A DNA stretch of 64,000 bases, taken from Halovenus marina. Lineage in GTDB: Archaea > Halobacteriota > Halobacteria > Halobacteriales > Haloarculaceae. The position numbers and the translations under genes were made by a program. The stretch covers positions 1,674,001 through 1,738,000 of the forward strand of contig NZ_JBLKNZ010000001.1 of NCBI RefSeq assembly GCF_051414115.1, read 5' to 3'. Positions 51,742 to 61,781 of this stretch are shown piece by piece (position 1 is the first letter of the stretch; each line of letters begins with the position of its first letter). The notes beneath the pieces were generated by a model. The model saw only the letters and a list, made by a program, of their open reading frames with translations. It was not told the origin of the DNA and ran no database searches.

Positions 51742-53823
51742 ATGAGTTCGTGTATCATCTGTGGTTCGTCTGCTGACGGCCGCGTCTGTGAGCTCCACGA
51801 GGAAGACGTCGTGTTCGAATTTCGCGGTGACCATCCCAACCAACTCACCCCGAATCGGTACTACCGCGGGACGGTTGACGGCTACGCCGAGTTCGGCATC
51901 TTCGTCGACATCGGGGACAGCATCACCGGACTGTTGCACAAGAGTGAGCTAGACCAGCGCCTCGACAGTATCGACCTGGAACCGGGCGACGAAGTGTTCG
52001 TCCAAGTCCAGAACGTCAGGGACAACGGGAACATCGACCTTGGCTGGTCGATACGGCAGTCCCGGTCTGACTTCCGTGGCGCGCTCGTCGACGACCCTGA
52101 CGGCGAGGAGACAGTCATCAGCGACGACACCAGCGGCGAGGAACCTGTCACGCATACGCCCTCAGAGTCGACAGCGCAGACACAGACGGAACCAACTGAC
52201 GAAGCCAGCGATTCAGCGAGCGACGAAGAATCTGCCGAGACGGCCGAATCGACGGAAGCGCCAGCCGAATCGCAGGCATCCGAAGCGGACGAGGAAGCGA
52301 CGGCCGAATCACAGGCCGCAGAGTCAGCGACGGTCGACCGCCTCGAAGACCTGGTGGGCGACCGTGTTCGCCTCGAAGGTGAAGTCGTAAACGCGCGGCA
52401 GACGAGCGGCCCGACAATCTTCGAGTTGCGCGACGAGACGGGCACAGTCGAGTGTGCCGCCTTCGAGGAGGCAGGCGTTCGCGCGTACCCAGAAGTCGAC
52501 GAGGGCGACATCGTCCGCATCGAGGGCCACGTCGAGCGGCGACGCGGCGAGTTGCAGGTCGAAACCGAAGCGCTCGTGATCCTCGAAGACGAGGAGCGAA
52601 CGGAAGTCACCGAGCGAATGGAGGAGGCGCTCCTCGAACGTGCGCGACCGCAGACGCTCGAACCGCTCGCGGCGGACGAGGCAGTGGAGAGCACGCTCGA
52701 CGAGATTCGGGACACGGCAGCCGCGATCCGTCGTGCAGTCATCGAGGGGCGTCCGGTTGTCGTCCGACACGCAGACACGGCCGATGGCTACGTCGGCGCG
52801 ACCGCAATCGAGCGAGCGACGCTGCCGCTCATCAGAGAGCACCACCAGCAGGCCGACGCCGAGTACCACTACTTCGACCGGCGGCCGCTCGAAGGGTCCG
52901 TCTACGACATGAACGACGCCACGAAGGACGTGACCTCGATGCTCTCGAATCAGGACCGTCACGGTGAGAACCTCCCGCTTTTCGTCTTCGTCGCCGCGGG
53001 CGGGACCGAGGAGTCACTCGACGGGTTCGACCTGCTCGACGTGTACGACGTTCGGCGCGCTGTTGTCGACGAGCGCGAAATCGATTCCGGCGTCGCAGCG
53101 GCCGTGGACGTGCTCGTCAACCCCGTGAGTGAGACAACCGCGACGGCACTCGCCGCGAACGTCGCTGCACACGTCAATCCCGACCGACAGGGCGATATCG
53201 GACATCTGCCAGCGGTCAGCTTCTGGGAGAACGCCCCCGACAACTATCTCGAACTCGCTGCGGAGGCCGGATACGACGACCTGGACGTCGCGCGCCTCCG
53301 CGAGGCAGTCACGCTCGAAGCCCACTACCAGTCCTACGAGGACAAGCGCGAACTGATCATCGACCTGCTCTTCGCGGAGGAAGCAGAGGACCCGATGCGG
53401 CTTGCGACACACATCAGCGAGCAGTTCCGCAAGCGAATGGACACAGCCATCGAGACGGCGATGGCCAACCTCACCGAGCGTGAACTGAACGGCGAGACGG
53501 TGCTCGTGCTCGACACCGACGCCTACACCCACCGGTACGAGTTCCCGCCGAAGCCGCTCCTGCTCGACGAACTCTACCGACGCAACCGCGACTCGGCCAC
53601 CGCCCTGCTCGGTGTCGACCGAGACGAGGCGTACATCCGAACCGACGCTGACATCGACGTGCGCGAACTCATCGAGCGAGCGAGCACGCACGCGCCGGGT
53701 GCTGGCCTCGATGCACGCGGCGCACGCGAGGGACGCGTCGAGTTCCTCTCGGGCGAGCGAGACCCTGCCCAGGAAGCGCTCCTCCAGGCGCTCGCGGACG
53801 AACTCTCCGCCGCCGCGGTCTGA
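51742..53823 (+). CDS. RecJ-like protein with zinc finger, S1 and OB domains (COG1107)
   Basis: The 693-residue protein has an N-terminal zinc finger (CIICGSSADGRVCELHEED), an S1 RNA-binding domain (YRGTVDGYAEFGIFVDIGDS), an acidic Glu/Ala/Ser linker (about 130-190), an OB fold (FELRDETGTVECAAFEEAGV), then a DHH-like part with VVRHADTADGYVGATAIERA. Where RecJ has DHH, this reads RRAVVDEREID, so nuclease activity is doubtful. ACCGTTTTAGG about 27 nt upstream is its TATA region. Confidence 0.8.
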   Translation: MSSCIICGSSADGRVCELHEEDVVFEFRGDHPNQLTPNRYYRGTVDGYAEFGIFVDIGDSITGLLHKSELDQRLDSIDLEPGDEVFVQVQNVRDNGNIDLGWSIRQSRSDFRGALVDDPDGEETVISDDTSGEEPVTHTPSESTAQTQTEPTDEASDSASDEESAETAESTEAPAESQASEADEEATAESQAAESATVDRLEDLVGDRVRLEGEVVNARQTSGPTIFELRDETGTVECAAFEEAGVRAYPEVDEGDIVRIEGHVERRRGELQVETEALVILEDEERTEVTERMEEALLERARPQTLEPLAADEAVESTLDEIRDTAAAIRRAVIEGRPVVVRHADTADGYVGATAIERATLPLIREHHQQADAEYHYFDRRPLEGSVYDMNDATKDVTSMLSNQDRHGENLPLFVFVAAGGTEESLDGFDLLDVYDVRRAVVDEREIDSGVAAAVDVLVNPVSETTATALAANVAAHVNPDRQGDIGHLPAVSFWENAPDNYLELAAEAGYDDLDVARLREAVTLEAHYQSYEDKRELIIDLLFAEEAEDPMRLATHISEQFRKRMDTAIETAMANLTERELNGETVLVLDTDAYTHRYEFPPKPLLLDELYRRNRDSATALLGVDRDEAYIRTDADIDVRELIERASTHAPGAGLDARGAREGRVEFLSGERDPAQEALLQALADELSAAAV

Positions 53824-53918
53824 TACGGTCGACATCCGTTCTTTTGACGAGCAAGTCCGGAGTGGCAGCTCTGTGGAGACCAGCAGGTATTATCTACCTC
53901 CGGGCCGCCCTGCCGAGT

Positions 53919-54662
53919 ATGGAAGTGACGCTACTGGAGTCGACGCCAGACCCCGAGCGACTCATCTGTCAGGCCGCCCGCAACGACTACATGGAGTCCT
54001 TCGTCGGTGAGACGGACTTCGACGACGTGATGGCCAGCATCGACGGCGACTCGCTCGACGAGCGCAAGGAGACGCTCATCGGTCACCTGCTCGAACACGG
54101 TCACTTCGGCCCGTTCGAGCATCCCCACGCGACGTTCGCAGTGAAGGGGATCAGCCGCTCCTGTATGGCACAGATCACCCGGCACCGACACGTCTCCTTC
54201 GACATTCAATCGATGCGCTACGTCTCCTTCGACGACGTCGACCCGGACGACGTTCGTGACGGCGAGATGGTCGTCGTTCCCCCGTCAGCGACGGACCCCG
54301 ACTGGGTGGGACGCAATCAGGAGTCCGGTCCCGTCGACGACGAGACGGCCGAACGCCGGGAGGAACTGTTTCGGGAGACGATTGGCGACGCCTTCGAGTC
54401 CTATCAGGAACTGCTCGAACTCGGGATGCCGCCCGAGGACGCACGCTACGTACTCCCGATCGGAAGCAAGGTCAACATGGTCATGTCGATGAACGCACGG
54501 ATGCTGATGCACGTCGCTGACATGCGCGCCGCCGCCGACGCCCAGTGGGAAATTCGAGAGATGACCGAGGAAGTGCTCGATATCGCGTCCGAGTGGTGTC
54601 CCATCACCTTCCAGTACTACGAACAGCACATGAAAAACCGGAAGAATCGCCTCGCACCGTAG
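53919..54662 (+). CDS. thyX: Flavin-dependent thymidylate synthase ThyX
   Basis: ThyX makes dTMP from dUMP using methylene-folate and FAD. The 247-residue protein has the ThyX motif RHRHVSFDIQS at residues 88-98 (RHRx7S) and DARYVLPIGSKVNMVMSMNA for dUMP binding. The ATG at 53919 has TATTATCTA about 30 nt before. It is not in an operon. Presence of ThyX usually means no ThyA, but that cannot be checked here. Confidence 0.95.
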   Translation: MEVTLLESTPDPERLICQAARNDYMESFVGETDFDDVMASIDGDSLDERKETLIGHLLEHGHFGPFEHPHATFAVKGISRSCMAQITRHRHVSFDIQSMRYVSFDDVDPDDVRDGEMVVVPPSATDPDWVGRNQESGPVDDETAERREELFRETIGDAFESYQELLELGMPPEDARYVLPIGSKVNMVMSMNARMLMHVADMRAAADAQWEIREMTEEVLDIASEWCPITFQYYEQHMKNRKNRLAP

Positions 54663-54771
54663 TGGATTGGGTTACACATCGATTATCAATCAGCGTTGCG
54701 TGAACACGACAGACGTCTGGGGACGGTCTACCGTTCGATTTCGGCAAGCGAGAAACGTGAGTGAGTCCCGC

Positions 54772-55854
54772 TCAGGATTCGCTCTCGTAGGATTCGCCAA
54801 CCTCCGAGGGCATCTGCGTCGTGCCATAGAGAGTGAGCACGACCAGTACGATGACGTACGGGAGCAGCCCAGTTAGCGTCGACGACAGGTCGATACCAAC
54901 GGTCTGCAACTGGACCTGGAACATGTTGGCGCCGCCAAAGAGTATCGCAGCCAGAAAGGCACCGACCGGATTGTAGTTGCCGAACAGGTACGCGACGATA
55001 GCGATCCAGCCTCGGCCATCGACCATCGTCAGGCCACCGCCGACGAAACTGGTCGTAATACCGACGGCGAGGACTGCGCCGCCAAAGCCAGCGATCGCGC
55101 CGGAGAAGATCGTGGTCGCATATCTGACGCGGTTGACATCGACGCCCGCCGTATCGAGCGCCTCTGGGTTTTCACCTGCGGCCTGCACCCAGTAACCGTA
55201 CCGCGTGTAGTACAGGACGTACCACGAGAGTCCGACGAGCAGGAACGTGAGCCACACCAGTGGAGACGTGTTGAAGAAGACCGTGCCGATGTAGGGGATC
55301 TCCGAGAGCGCTGGCACGTTGATCCGCCCGATTCGCCCGACTGGCGGGCTGGATTGGCTCCCCCAGATGATGACGGCGGTGAACGGACCGAACCCGAGAC
55401 CGATGAACCAGACCGCCAGCCCTGCGACGATCTGGTCGGCATCGTAGCGGATCAGCAATATCGCAAAGATGGTGCTCATGACGATACTGATAAGCAGCGC
55501 GCCGGTGAGCCCGATCCAGATGTCCGACTGTGCTACCGTCGCGTTTTCGCCACCAGCGACGAGAAAGGAAATCGCGACGGCGTTCACCGCACCGAATATC
55601 ATGAATCCCTCGAGGCCGATGTTGAAGACACCGCTTTTTTCGGCGTACAGTCCGCCGATCGCTGCGAGCGTTATCGGGACAGCAGCCCGAACAGTCCGCT
55701 CGAAGAACCCGGCGGTGAACACCCTGCCAGTTTCGATCCCGCTTATCTCCAGTGCGCCGACGACCACGACCAGAACAGCCAGGACAAAACCGAGTCGATA
55801 ACGATTCTTGCGGGCAAACTCGGCAGATCCCTCGACGAGGCGAGTCCAGATCAT
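54772..55854 (-). CDS. BMP-type ABC importer permease (second)
   Basis: The 360-residue protein has about nine helices and IGGLYAEKSGVFNIGLEGFM, the signature of nucleoside/simple sugar permeases with BMP binding proteins. It overlaps the first permease by 4 nt and is the last gene of the importer operon. It forms half the membrane channel. Confidence 0.9.
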   Translation of the reverse strand: MIWTRLVEGSAEFARKNRYRLGFVLAVLVVVVGALEISGIETGRVFTAGFFERTVRAAVPITLAAIGGLYAEKSGVFNIGLEGFMIFGAVNAVAISFLVAGGENATVAQSDIWIGLTGALLISIVMSTIFAILLIRYDADQIVAGLAVWFIGLGFGPFTAVIIWGSQSSPPVGRIGRINVPALSEIPYIGTVFFNTSPLVWLTFLLVGLSWYVLYYTRYGYWVQAAGENPEALDTAGVDVNRVRYATTIFSGAIAGFGGAVLAVGITTSFVGGGLTMVDGRGWIAIVAYLFGNYNPVGAFLAAILFGGANMFQVQLQTVGIDLSSTLTGLLPYVIVLVVLTLYGTTQMPSEVGESYESES

Positions 55855-56972
55855 TTGTCACCTCCGATATCGTAGAACCGCTTTGCACCCATCCGGAACA
55901 GCTCTGGAACCGCAACGAACAACACGATCAATCCAGTCACACCGTCGACGAGCTGTCCGGGGATATCCGTGGTGATACCGATAACTGACCCGCCTCTCGC
56001 GAGACCACCGAACAACAGGCCTGCCGGGATGACACCAAGCGGGTTGTTGGCGGCGAGCAGACTCACCGCGATTGCGTCGTACCCGTACGTGCTTATCCCG
56101 TTTGGATTGACGAACCCTTCGATGATCATGATACCGAGGATCGCGCCCGCCAGTCCGGCGATCATCCCCGAAAGCGTCATCGTTCCGACGATAGTTCGCT
56201 TTGCGTTCACACCCGAATAGTGGGCCGCTGCCTCCTGTTTGCCGCTCGTGATCATGTCGTAGCCGACCCTCGTTCTGGTCAGCAGATAATACATCAGGGC
56301 GACAGCTATCAACGCGATCAGGAGTCCGACCAACGAGAACGACCCTGAGGAAAAGAGTATCTGTGGGAAATCCGCATACTCCGGGAGCGAATCAGTTCGG
56401 GGCTCCTGAATCCCTTCTCCCTGAAACGGGCCCGTGAGCAGATACAGTCCGACGCCAAGGGCGATGAAGTTGAGCATGATCGTCGTGATAATCTCGTTCG
56501 CATCAGCGTAGGCTTTCAGAACACCCGGAAGCGCACCGTACAGCCCGCCGACGGTGATACCGACGAGCGTCCCGAGAACAATAAGTATCCAGCCGCCGAG
56601 CGTGTTTTCGGGCAACACGGGCGCGAGGTAGAGGATCGTCATCACGGACGCGAGACCACCGAGGACGAGCTGTCCGTGTACGCCGATGTTGAAGATTCCA
56701 GCACGGAATGCGACCGCCACTGCGACGCCCGCGAGGATGAACATCGTCGATTCGCGCAAGGTCAGCGCGATGCCGCGCTCGGAGCCGAAGATACCGTTGA
56801 TCATCTCGGTGAGAAACAGCGAGGGGGAGTTCCCCGTCGCCGCGACGATTACGAGTCCGATCGCGAGCGCAAGCGTGGCGGACGCAATTGCGATGGCAAC
56901 CCGTTCGAGCCCACCGGCAGCAGCCAGCCGTCGACCGAGACGCTCGATCCGCCCTGGCTGGGATTCGCTCAT
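55851..56972 (-). CDS. BMP-type ABC importer permease (first)
   Basis: The 373-residue permease has about ten helices and VAVAFRAGIFNIGVHGQLVL, the equivalent of the second permease's signature. It overlaps both the ATPase (56969-56972) and the second permease (55851-55854) by 4 nt, so the three are made together. Confidence 0.9.
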   Translation of the reverse strand: MSESQPGRIERLGRRLAAAGGLERVAIAIASATLALAIGLVIVAATGNSPSLFLTEMINGIFGSERGIALTLRESTMFILAGVAVAVAFRAGIFNIGVHGQLVLGGLASVMTILYLAPVLPENTLGGWILIVLGTLVGITVGGLYGALPGVLKAYADANEIITTIMLNFIALGVGLYLLTGPFQGEGIQEPRTDSLPEYADFPQILFSSGSFSLVGLLIALIAVALMYYLLTRTRVGYDMITSGKQEAAAHYSGVNAKRTIVGTMTLSGMIAGLAGAILGIMIIEGFVNPNGISTYGYDAIAVSLLAANNPLGVIPAGLLFGGLARGGSVIGITTDIPGQLVDGVTGLIVLFVAVPELFRMGAKRFYDIGGDK

Positions 56973-58546
56973 GTTCGACCACCACTTGTGACCGATTCAG
57001 ACTCCTGCTGGTCGATCGTCTGACCAGCCATGAGCAAGCCGAGATCTCGCTCTGTCACCTGTTCCGGTTCGACGATGTCGACAATCTCTCCCTCGTACAT
57101 GACTGCGATGCGGTCACACAGCTGTTGTATCTCCTCTAGCTTCGAGGAGACGAGCAGGATTGGCAGCCCGTTCGCACGCATGTCGAGCAGTTCCTGGTGA
57201 ATGAATTCGATGGAACCGATATCGACCCCTCGTGTCGGATGCGAGGCGACGAGCAGGTTCGGCTCGTGGCTGAGCTCCCGCCCGACGACGAACTTCTGTT
57301 GATTACCGCCGGAAAACGACGACGCCTTCTTCTGTCTCTCGGGCGGCCGTACGTCGAAGTCGTCGATTATCGATTCCGCGTGTTCCTTGATCGTGTCCCA
57401 GTTCAGGAACCCTCCATTCGACAGCGGTGCCAGCGTCTGGAATCCGAGCAGGGAATTGTTCGTCAGGTCGTAGTCGAGGACCAGACCCTCTGCGTGGCGG
57501 TCCTCGGGGATATACGCGATCCCATCTTCGATCGCTTCTCGTCTGGTCGCGTTCGTGATATCCTCACCGCGAAAGCTGACTGTTCCGCCATCGATCGGGT
57601 GCAGGCCGGTGATTCCCTCGACCAGCTCCGACTGTCCGTTCCCCTGAACGCCCGCTATCCCGAGTATCTCGCCTTGCTGAATCTCGAACGAGACGTCGTT
57701 GACCATCTGCACCCCTCGCTCGTCGACCATCTCGACGGAGTCAACTTCGAGCACGGGGTCGCCAGTCGAGTGCGCTCGTTTCTCGTACTCGAAGATCACC
57801 TCTCGTCCGACCATCATTTCGGCAAGCTCTTCGGTCGTCGTCTCCGACACTGGAACTGTTCCAACTCGGGAGCCATCGCGCAACACTGTGATCTCGTCGG
57901 CGATCTGCATCGCCTCTTCGAGTTTGTGCGTGATGAACACGAGCGATGTCCCCTGGTCGCGAAGCTGGTGCATCAGGTCGAACAGCCGGTCGACTTCCTG
58001 TGGTGTCAACACCGCTGTGGGTTCATCGAGGATCAGTATCTCTGCGCCCCGATAGAGGCTCTTGACGATTTCGACGCGCTGCCGGATCCCCAGTTCGAGT
58101 TCGCTCACCTTCCGGTCGAGGTGTTCGTCCACGTCGAAATCGTACTGCTCGCAGATCGCTTCGATCTCCGTTCGCGCCTGAGCGGTATCGACGTGACCGC
58201 GGTTTGCAGGTTCGTGCCCGAGGACGATGTTCTGGAGTACAGTCATCGTCTCGACCAGCTGGAAGTGCTGGTGGATCATCCCGATACCTGCATCGATTGC
58301 ATCCCGTGGGGAGTCAAATTCGCGCTCGGATCCAGTAACGGATACCGTCCCCTCGTCGCGGTCGTACAGACCGTAGAGGATGCTCATCAGCGTCGTCTTG
58401 CCCGAGCCGTTCTCCCCGAGTAACGCGTGTACCGTTCCCTGGTCTACCGTCAGGTCTATCTCGTCGTTTGCCACGACTGTCCCGAACCGTTTACTTATTC
58501 CACGCAGTTCTACGGCCGATCCACTGTCGTTATTCTGTGTTGACAT
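56969..58546 (-). CDS. BMP-type ABC importer ATPase (two nucleotide-binding domains)
   Basis: The 525-residue protein has two ABC domains. Domain 1: Walker A LLGENGSGKTTLM (about 42-54), Walker B ILILDEPTAVL. Domain 2 keeps FSGGNQQKFVVGREL but has a weak Walker A (GVQGNGQSELVEG) and VASHPTRGVDIGS, as usual in this importer class. Start ATG 58546 preferred over GTG 58558. It lies 51 nt after the binding protein gene. Confidence 0.93.
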   Translation of the reverse strand: MSTQNNDSGSAVELRGISKRFGTVVANDEIDLTVDQGTVHALLGENGSGKTTLMSILYGLYDRDEGTVSVTGSEREFDSPRDAIDAGIGMIHQHFQLVETMTVLQNIVLGHEPANRGHVDTAQARTEIEAICEQYDFDVDEHLDRKVSELELGIRQRVEIVKSLYRGAEILILDEPTAVLTPQEVDRLFDLMHQLRDQGTSLVFITHKLEEAMQIADEITVLRDGSRVGTVPVSETTTEELAEMMVGREVIFEYEKRAHSTGDPVLEVDSVEMVDERGVQMVNDVSFEIQQGEILGIAGVQGNGQSELVEGITGLHPIDGGTVSFRGEDITNATRREAIEDGIAYIPEDRHAEGLVLDYDLTNNSLLGFQTLAPLSNGGFLNWDTIKEHAESIIDDFDVRPPERQKKASSFSGGNQQKFVVGRELSHEPNLLVASHPTRGVDIGSIEFIHQELLDMRANGLPILLVSSKLEEIQQLCDRIAVMYEGEIVDIVEPEQVTERDLGLLMAGQTIDQQESESVTSGGRT

Positions 58547-58597
58547 ACGTTCCGTCACTTACCTCGATAGAGTAATTTGCTCCAATAGACTGGTCGC

Positions 58598-59707
58598 TCA
58601 GTTTTCACAGCCGCCAGCGGTACACGGAACCTCGATATCGCCGTCTGCGATACCCTGTCGTGCATCTTCCAGATTCCCGGACAGTTCGTCCGGCATCTGG
58701 TCTTCGAATTCCTGTCCGATAATCAGATCCACAGCGTCTTCCTGCAGGCCGAGTACGTTGGCACCAGCGACGGAGTCGAAGTTGTCGTTGACCGTCGCAG
58801 TCGCGCAGTCGTAGGTTCCCTCGTCGATCTTCTTGATCGCTGAACCGATGATCACATCCGAGAAATCCGGAAGCGTGACAGACTGGTCTGCGTCCACGCC
58901 AATCGCAAATCGGTTTGCCTCCTGTGCCGCCTCGAAGATACCCGGTCCCGTCGCCGCTGCAGCGTGGTAGATAATGTCGGCTCCGGCCTGGTACTGTGAC
59001 GAAGCGACCTGTTCTCCCGCCGCGGGGTCACCGAAACTGTTCGCGTATCCGCGCGATACCTCGACATCGGAGTTGACATACTCCACGCCAGCGACGTAGG
59101 CGCGCTCGAAGGCCCTGATGAGCGGAATTTCCTCGCCACCGACGAACCCGACGTGAGTGCCGTCGGGGTCAGTCGAACTCCCGTCGTGTTGCAGGTCGTA
59201 CGTCGTCACCGTGCCAGCCTGCACGCCAGCCAGATACGACATCTCGTGATTGGCCCAGGTGTATCCCGCAACGTTTGGTTCGTCGACGCTGGCGTTGATC
59301 AGCATCCAGTTCGTGTCCGGATACTCCGGTGCATTCTCCTGGAGTGGTTCCGTATGCTGGAGTGAGACACAGACAACCAGGTCGTTTGACTCCGCCGCCT
59401 GGGCCTGTGTGTCGGGATACTGCGCAATATCAGTCTCCTCGATCTGGTTCAACTCGAAGTCGCTTTCCTCCTGTGCTCGTTCGAGCCCTTCGAGCGCGAG
59501 GTCGTTGAACGCTCGGTCGCCAAACCCGGAGTTGCTCGAAATGATCGCAATACTCAGTCCGTCGTCACCACCGCTGCCGAGACACCCGGCGACCGCTGTG
59601 GTCGTCAGCGCTGCGCCCGAAGCCAGTACTGATCGACGGCTTATCCGTGAAGAGGTGCTAGAGCGCTCTGTAACTGCGTCAGCTTTTTCTGGTTGCTGCT
59701 CTGCCAT
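58598..59707 (-). CDS. BMP family substrate-binding lipoprotein
   Basis: The 369-residue protein has a Tat signal and lipobox (RRSVLASGAALTTTAVAGC, Cys near 43), so it should sit lipid-anchored outside the membrane. LSIAIISSNSGFGDRAFNDL and VGFVGGEEIPLIRAFERAYV are typical of BMP/PnrA proteins, which bind nucleosides or sugars. It is the first gene of the importer unit, preceded by an operator-like palindrome. Confidence 0.92.
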   Translation of the reverse strand: MAEQQPEKADAVTERSSTSSRISRRSVLASGAALTTTAVAGCLGSGGDDGLSIAIISSNSGFGDRAFNDLALEGLERAQEESDFELNQIEETDIAQYPDTQAQAAESNDLVVCVSLQHTEPLQENAPEYPDTNWMLINASVDEPNVAGYTWANHEMSYLAGVQAGTVTTYDLQHDGSSTDPDGTHVGFVGGEEIPLIRAFERAYVAGVEYVNSDVEVSRGYANSFGDPAAGEQVASSQYQAGADIIYHAAAATGPGIFEAAQEANRFAIGVDADQSVTLPDFSDVIIGSAIKKIDEGTYDCATATVNDNFDSVAGANVLGLQEDAVDLIIGQEFEDQMPDELSGNLEDARQGIADGDIEVPCTAGGCEN

Positions 59708-59713
59708 ATCCTA

Positions 59714-59738
59714 CTTTTACTCGGAACCAAGTAAAAAG
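59714..59738. promoter_or_regulatory. Imperfect palindrome over the BMP gene promoter
   Basis: CTTTTACTCGG-AA-CCAAGTAAAAAG forms an inverted repeat with 11-bp arms and one mismatch plus an extra A. It spans from 7 to 31 nt before the start and includes the TATA position (CTTTTTACT on the minus strand). A repressor bound here would block TBP. Confidence 0.55.
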
Positions 59739-59881
59739 GATTGTGGTGATTTATTCATGATAGATGCAAGTACAGAGAAACCAACAGTAGTATCGTATTT
59801 TTGTAAATAACAAGCTATAGTCGAGAGGAAACCAGACGAAAGTATGACGTTTGCGCTAGACACTGTCTATTCAGACTTGTA

Positions 59882-60610
59882 TCAGCTCTGACCGTTCATA
59901 TTTGAAAGGATCCAGTCCCACAGTTCCGGGAGGTGCTCCCATTCGAGAAATGACTGTGGTGCCCAGTGCTCGGCACAGTCTGTCGTGAAGGCGAATGCTC
60001 GGCCGGACCCGTACTCTCCGACGACTAAAAGTGGGTCGTCGTCGACGGTTGCCAGGACCGTGCCATCCTCAGCGGCGGTCACTCTGTTGTAGCCGAGGAC
60101 ATCCGGCCACCGGTCTGGTAGTCCGTCGATAGCCTGATTCGTCGGCGTGACACCTGCTGGACGTTCGATCCGGTCGTCGTGGTTCGAGATAGCGACCGGG
60201 AGCACGTCGTCGATAACCGTCCGACCGTACCCGGCCTGTCCGTTCTCGCCAGCGAAGCTCATGTACCCCCCGATCATCCCGAGCGCTCCGCCCGCCTCGA
60301 CGTACTCAGCGAGCGCTCGCAACCGGTCCCCGTCGGTGTTTCCGGCAGCGACTGCAGGCGTCAACTGCAGCGACTGTGACCCGATGTCGCTCAAAATCAC
60401 GAGGTCGAACTCGGAAAGCGCCGCGGCGGTGCGGGGAAACGATTCGTAGGCGACGTGGGCTGGCTGGTAGGTCACGTCCGCACCCGCGGCCTCGAGCGCA
60501 GCGATCAGGTACTCCCCAGCCTCCGTGTAGGAGCCACTCGTCGTCACGTCCCGTGCCTTGACGTACATTATAATCTCGTGCCAGGACTCCCCAGCGAGTA
60601 GCACGTTCAT
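59882..60610 (-). CDS. PF07090-type glutamine amidotransferase-fold protein
   Basis: The 242-residue protein opens MNVLLAGESWHEIIMYVKAR, then YLIAALEAAGADVTYQPAHV, FDLVILSDIGSQSLQL and LGMIGGYMSFAGENGQAGYG, matching the GATase1-like family PF07090. These proteins have the amidotransferase fold, related to ThuA, and often lie with sugar genes. ATG 60610 has AGGTGA 5 nt before it; 60631 and 60676 are alternatives. The probable promoter is at 60640-60655. Confidence 0.75.
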   Translation of the reverse strand: MNVLLAGESWHEIIMYVKARDVTTSGSYTEAGEYLIAALEAAGADVTYQPAHVAYESFPRTAAALSEFDLVILSDIGSQSLQLTPAVAAGNTDGDRLRALAEYVEAGGALGMIGGYMSFAGENGQAGYGRTVIDDVLPVAISNHDDRIERPAGVTPTNQAIDGLPDRWPDVLGYNRVTAAEDGTVLATVDDDPLLVVGEYGSGRAFAFTTDCAEHWAPQSFLEWEHLPELWDWILSNMNGQS

Positions 60611-60699
60611 CGTGTTCACCTGCACCGTCATACCGAGCACGCCAACTAATAGACTTCGGGCACTCGGATCTGACAACGCTCACGAAATTGGGAGAAATA

Positions 60700-60708
60700 G
60701 TTATATCC
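60700..60708 (+). promoter_or_regulatory. TATA box of the epimerase-like gene
   Basis: GTTATATCC lies about 36 nt before ATG 60740, giving a short leader of about 10 nt. It shares the 130-bp spacer with the divergent PF07090 gene. Confidence 0.5.
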
Positions 60709-60739
60709 GTCCGGGTCGAACATGTTGGTTTGTGATACC

Positions 60740-61717
60740 ATGACAATGCAATTCGGATTACTCAGCGTGTCCTACAGCGGATTGTGGCACGACGGGCCAG
60801 GACTGTCGCTCGAAGAGCAGATCGAGAAGGCCGACGAGATGGGGTACGACGCGATATCGATCGAGACAAAGCGTCCGACAGCGTTTCCGCTCGACTTCGA
60901 CGCGGAGGACCGACAGCGACTGAAGGAAACAGCAGACGACGCCGGGATCGACATCTGTGCGGTCGAAAGCATGTCGAACTTCGCGAGTCCGTACCACGAA
61001 GAGCGGGAGAACAACCTGGCGATGATGCACGACGTCCTCGAGTTCGCCGCCGATCTGGACGTCGACCTCGTGAAGGTGTTCCCCGCGTGGCCAGGTATCA
61101 AAGACGACCACGCGGAGACCGCCATCTACGGCGAGATGCCGATGCGGTCCCACTGGGAGACGCGATATCCAGGGACGGAGGACTATCGTCAGTGGAACCG
61201 GTGCGTCGAGGGGATTCGAGAAGTAGCAGACTGGGCGGCCGAACGGGACATCACACTGGCCGTGCAGAACCACCCGCCGGTGCTGGCTGGCGGCTACGAG
61301 GACGCCCTGCAGCTCGTCGAGGAGATAGACCGCGAGAACGTCGGGCTGTGTCTGGACGCCGTGCTGTTCTACGAGCGACAGAGCGACGAGTACATCCGAG
61401 AAGCGGTGCAGGCCTGTGCCGACCACATCGAACTGTCACACTACGGCGCCTGGAACTTCACCCGTCGCGACGGTGAGGTCGTCCAGACTCCCTCGCCGCT
61501 GTCCGGCGAACTCATCAACAACGAGGAGTTCGTCCGGCAACTCGATCGGATCGGGTACGACGGCTATCTTCTCTCCGAGTACTGTGTCCCCTGTATGGAA
61601 GACCACGAACTCCAGGGCATCGAGGCCATCGACGAGGCAAACGAGATGTCGCTTTCGTACATGGAAGCGATCCTGGAATCGGTTCAGTCGGAGGAACCCG
61701 TTCCCGCCGAAGATTAG
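60740..61717 (+). CDS. Sugar isomerase/epimerase-like TIM-barrel protein
   Basis: The 325-residue protein belongs to the xylose-isomerase-like AP endonuclease 2 family (PF01261). It has DEMGYDAISIETKRPTAFPL, ICAVESMSNFASPYHEEREN, LAVQNHPPVLAGGYEDALQL, ENVGLCLDAVLFYERQ and HIELSHYGAWNF, with acidic and His residues at strand ends for a metal. It probably isomerises or epimerises a keto-sugar. It converges with the first Gfo/Idh gene. Confidence 0.85.
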   Translation: MTMQFGLLSVSYSGLWHDGPGLSLEEQIEKADEMGYDAISIETKRPTAFPLDFDAEDRQRLKETADDAGIDICAVESMSNFASPYHEERENNLAMMHDVLEFAADLDVDLVKVFPAWPGIKDDHAETAIYGEMPMRSHWETRYPGTEDYRQWNRCVEGIREVADWAAERDITLAVQNHPPVLAGGYEDALQLVEEIDRENVGLCLDAVLFYERQSDEYIREAVQACADHIELSHYGAWNFTRRDGEVVQTPSPLSGELINNEEFVRQLDRIGYDGYLLSEYCVPCMEDHELQGIEAIDEANEMSLSYMEAILESVQSEEPVPAED

Positions 61718-61781
61718 CGCCTGCAACCAGACACATCGACGCTGTTTCATCTCGGCCGCGCAAACTGGCGACGACACAGAC

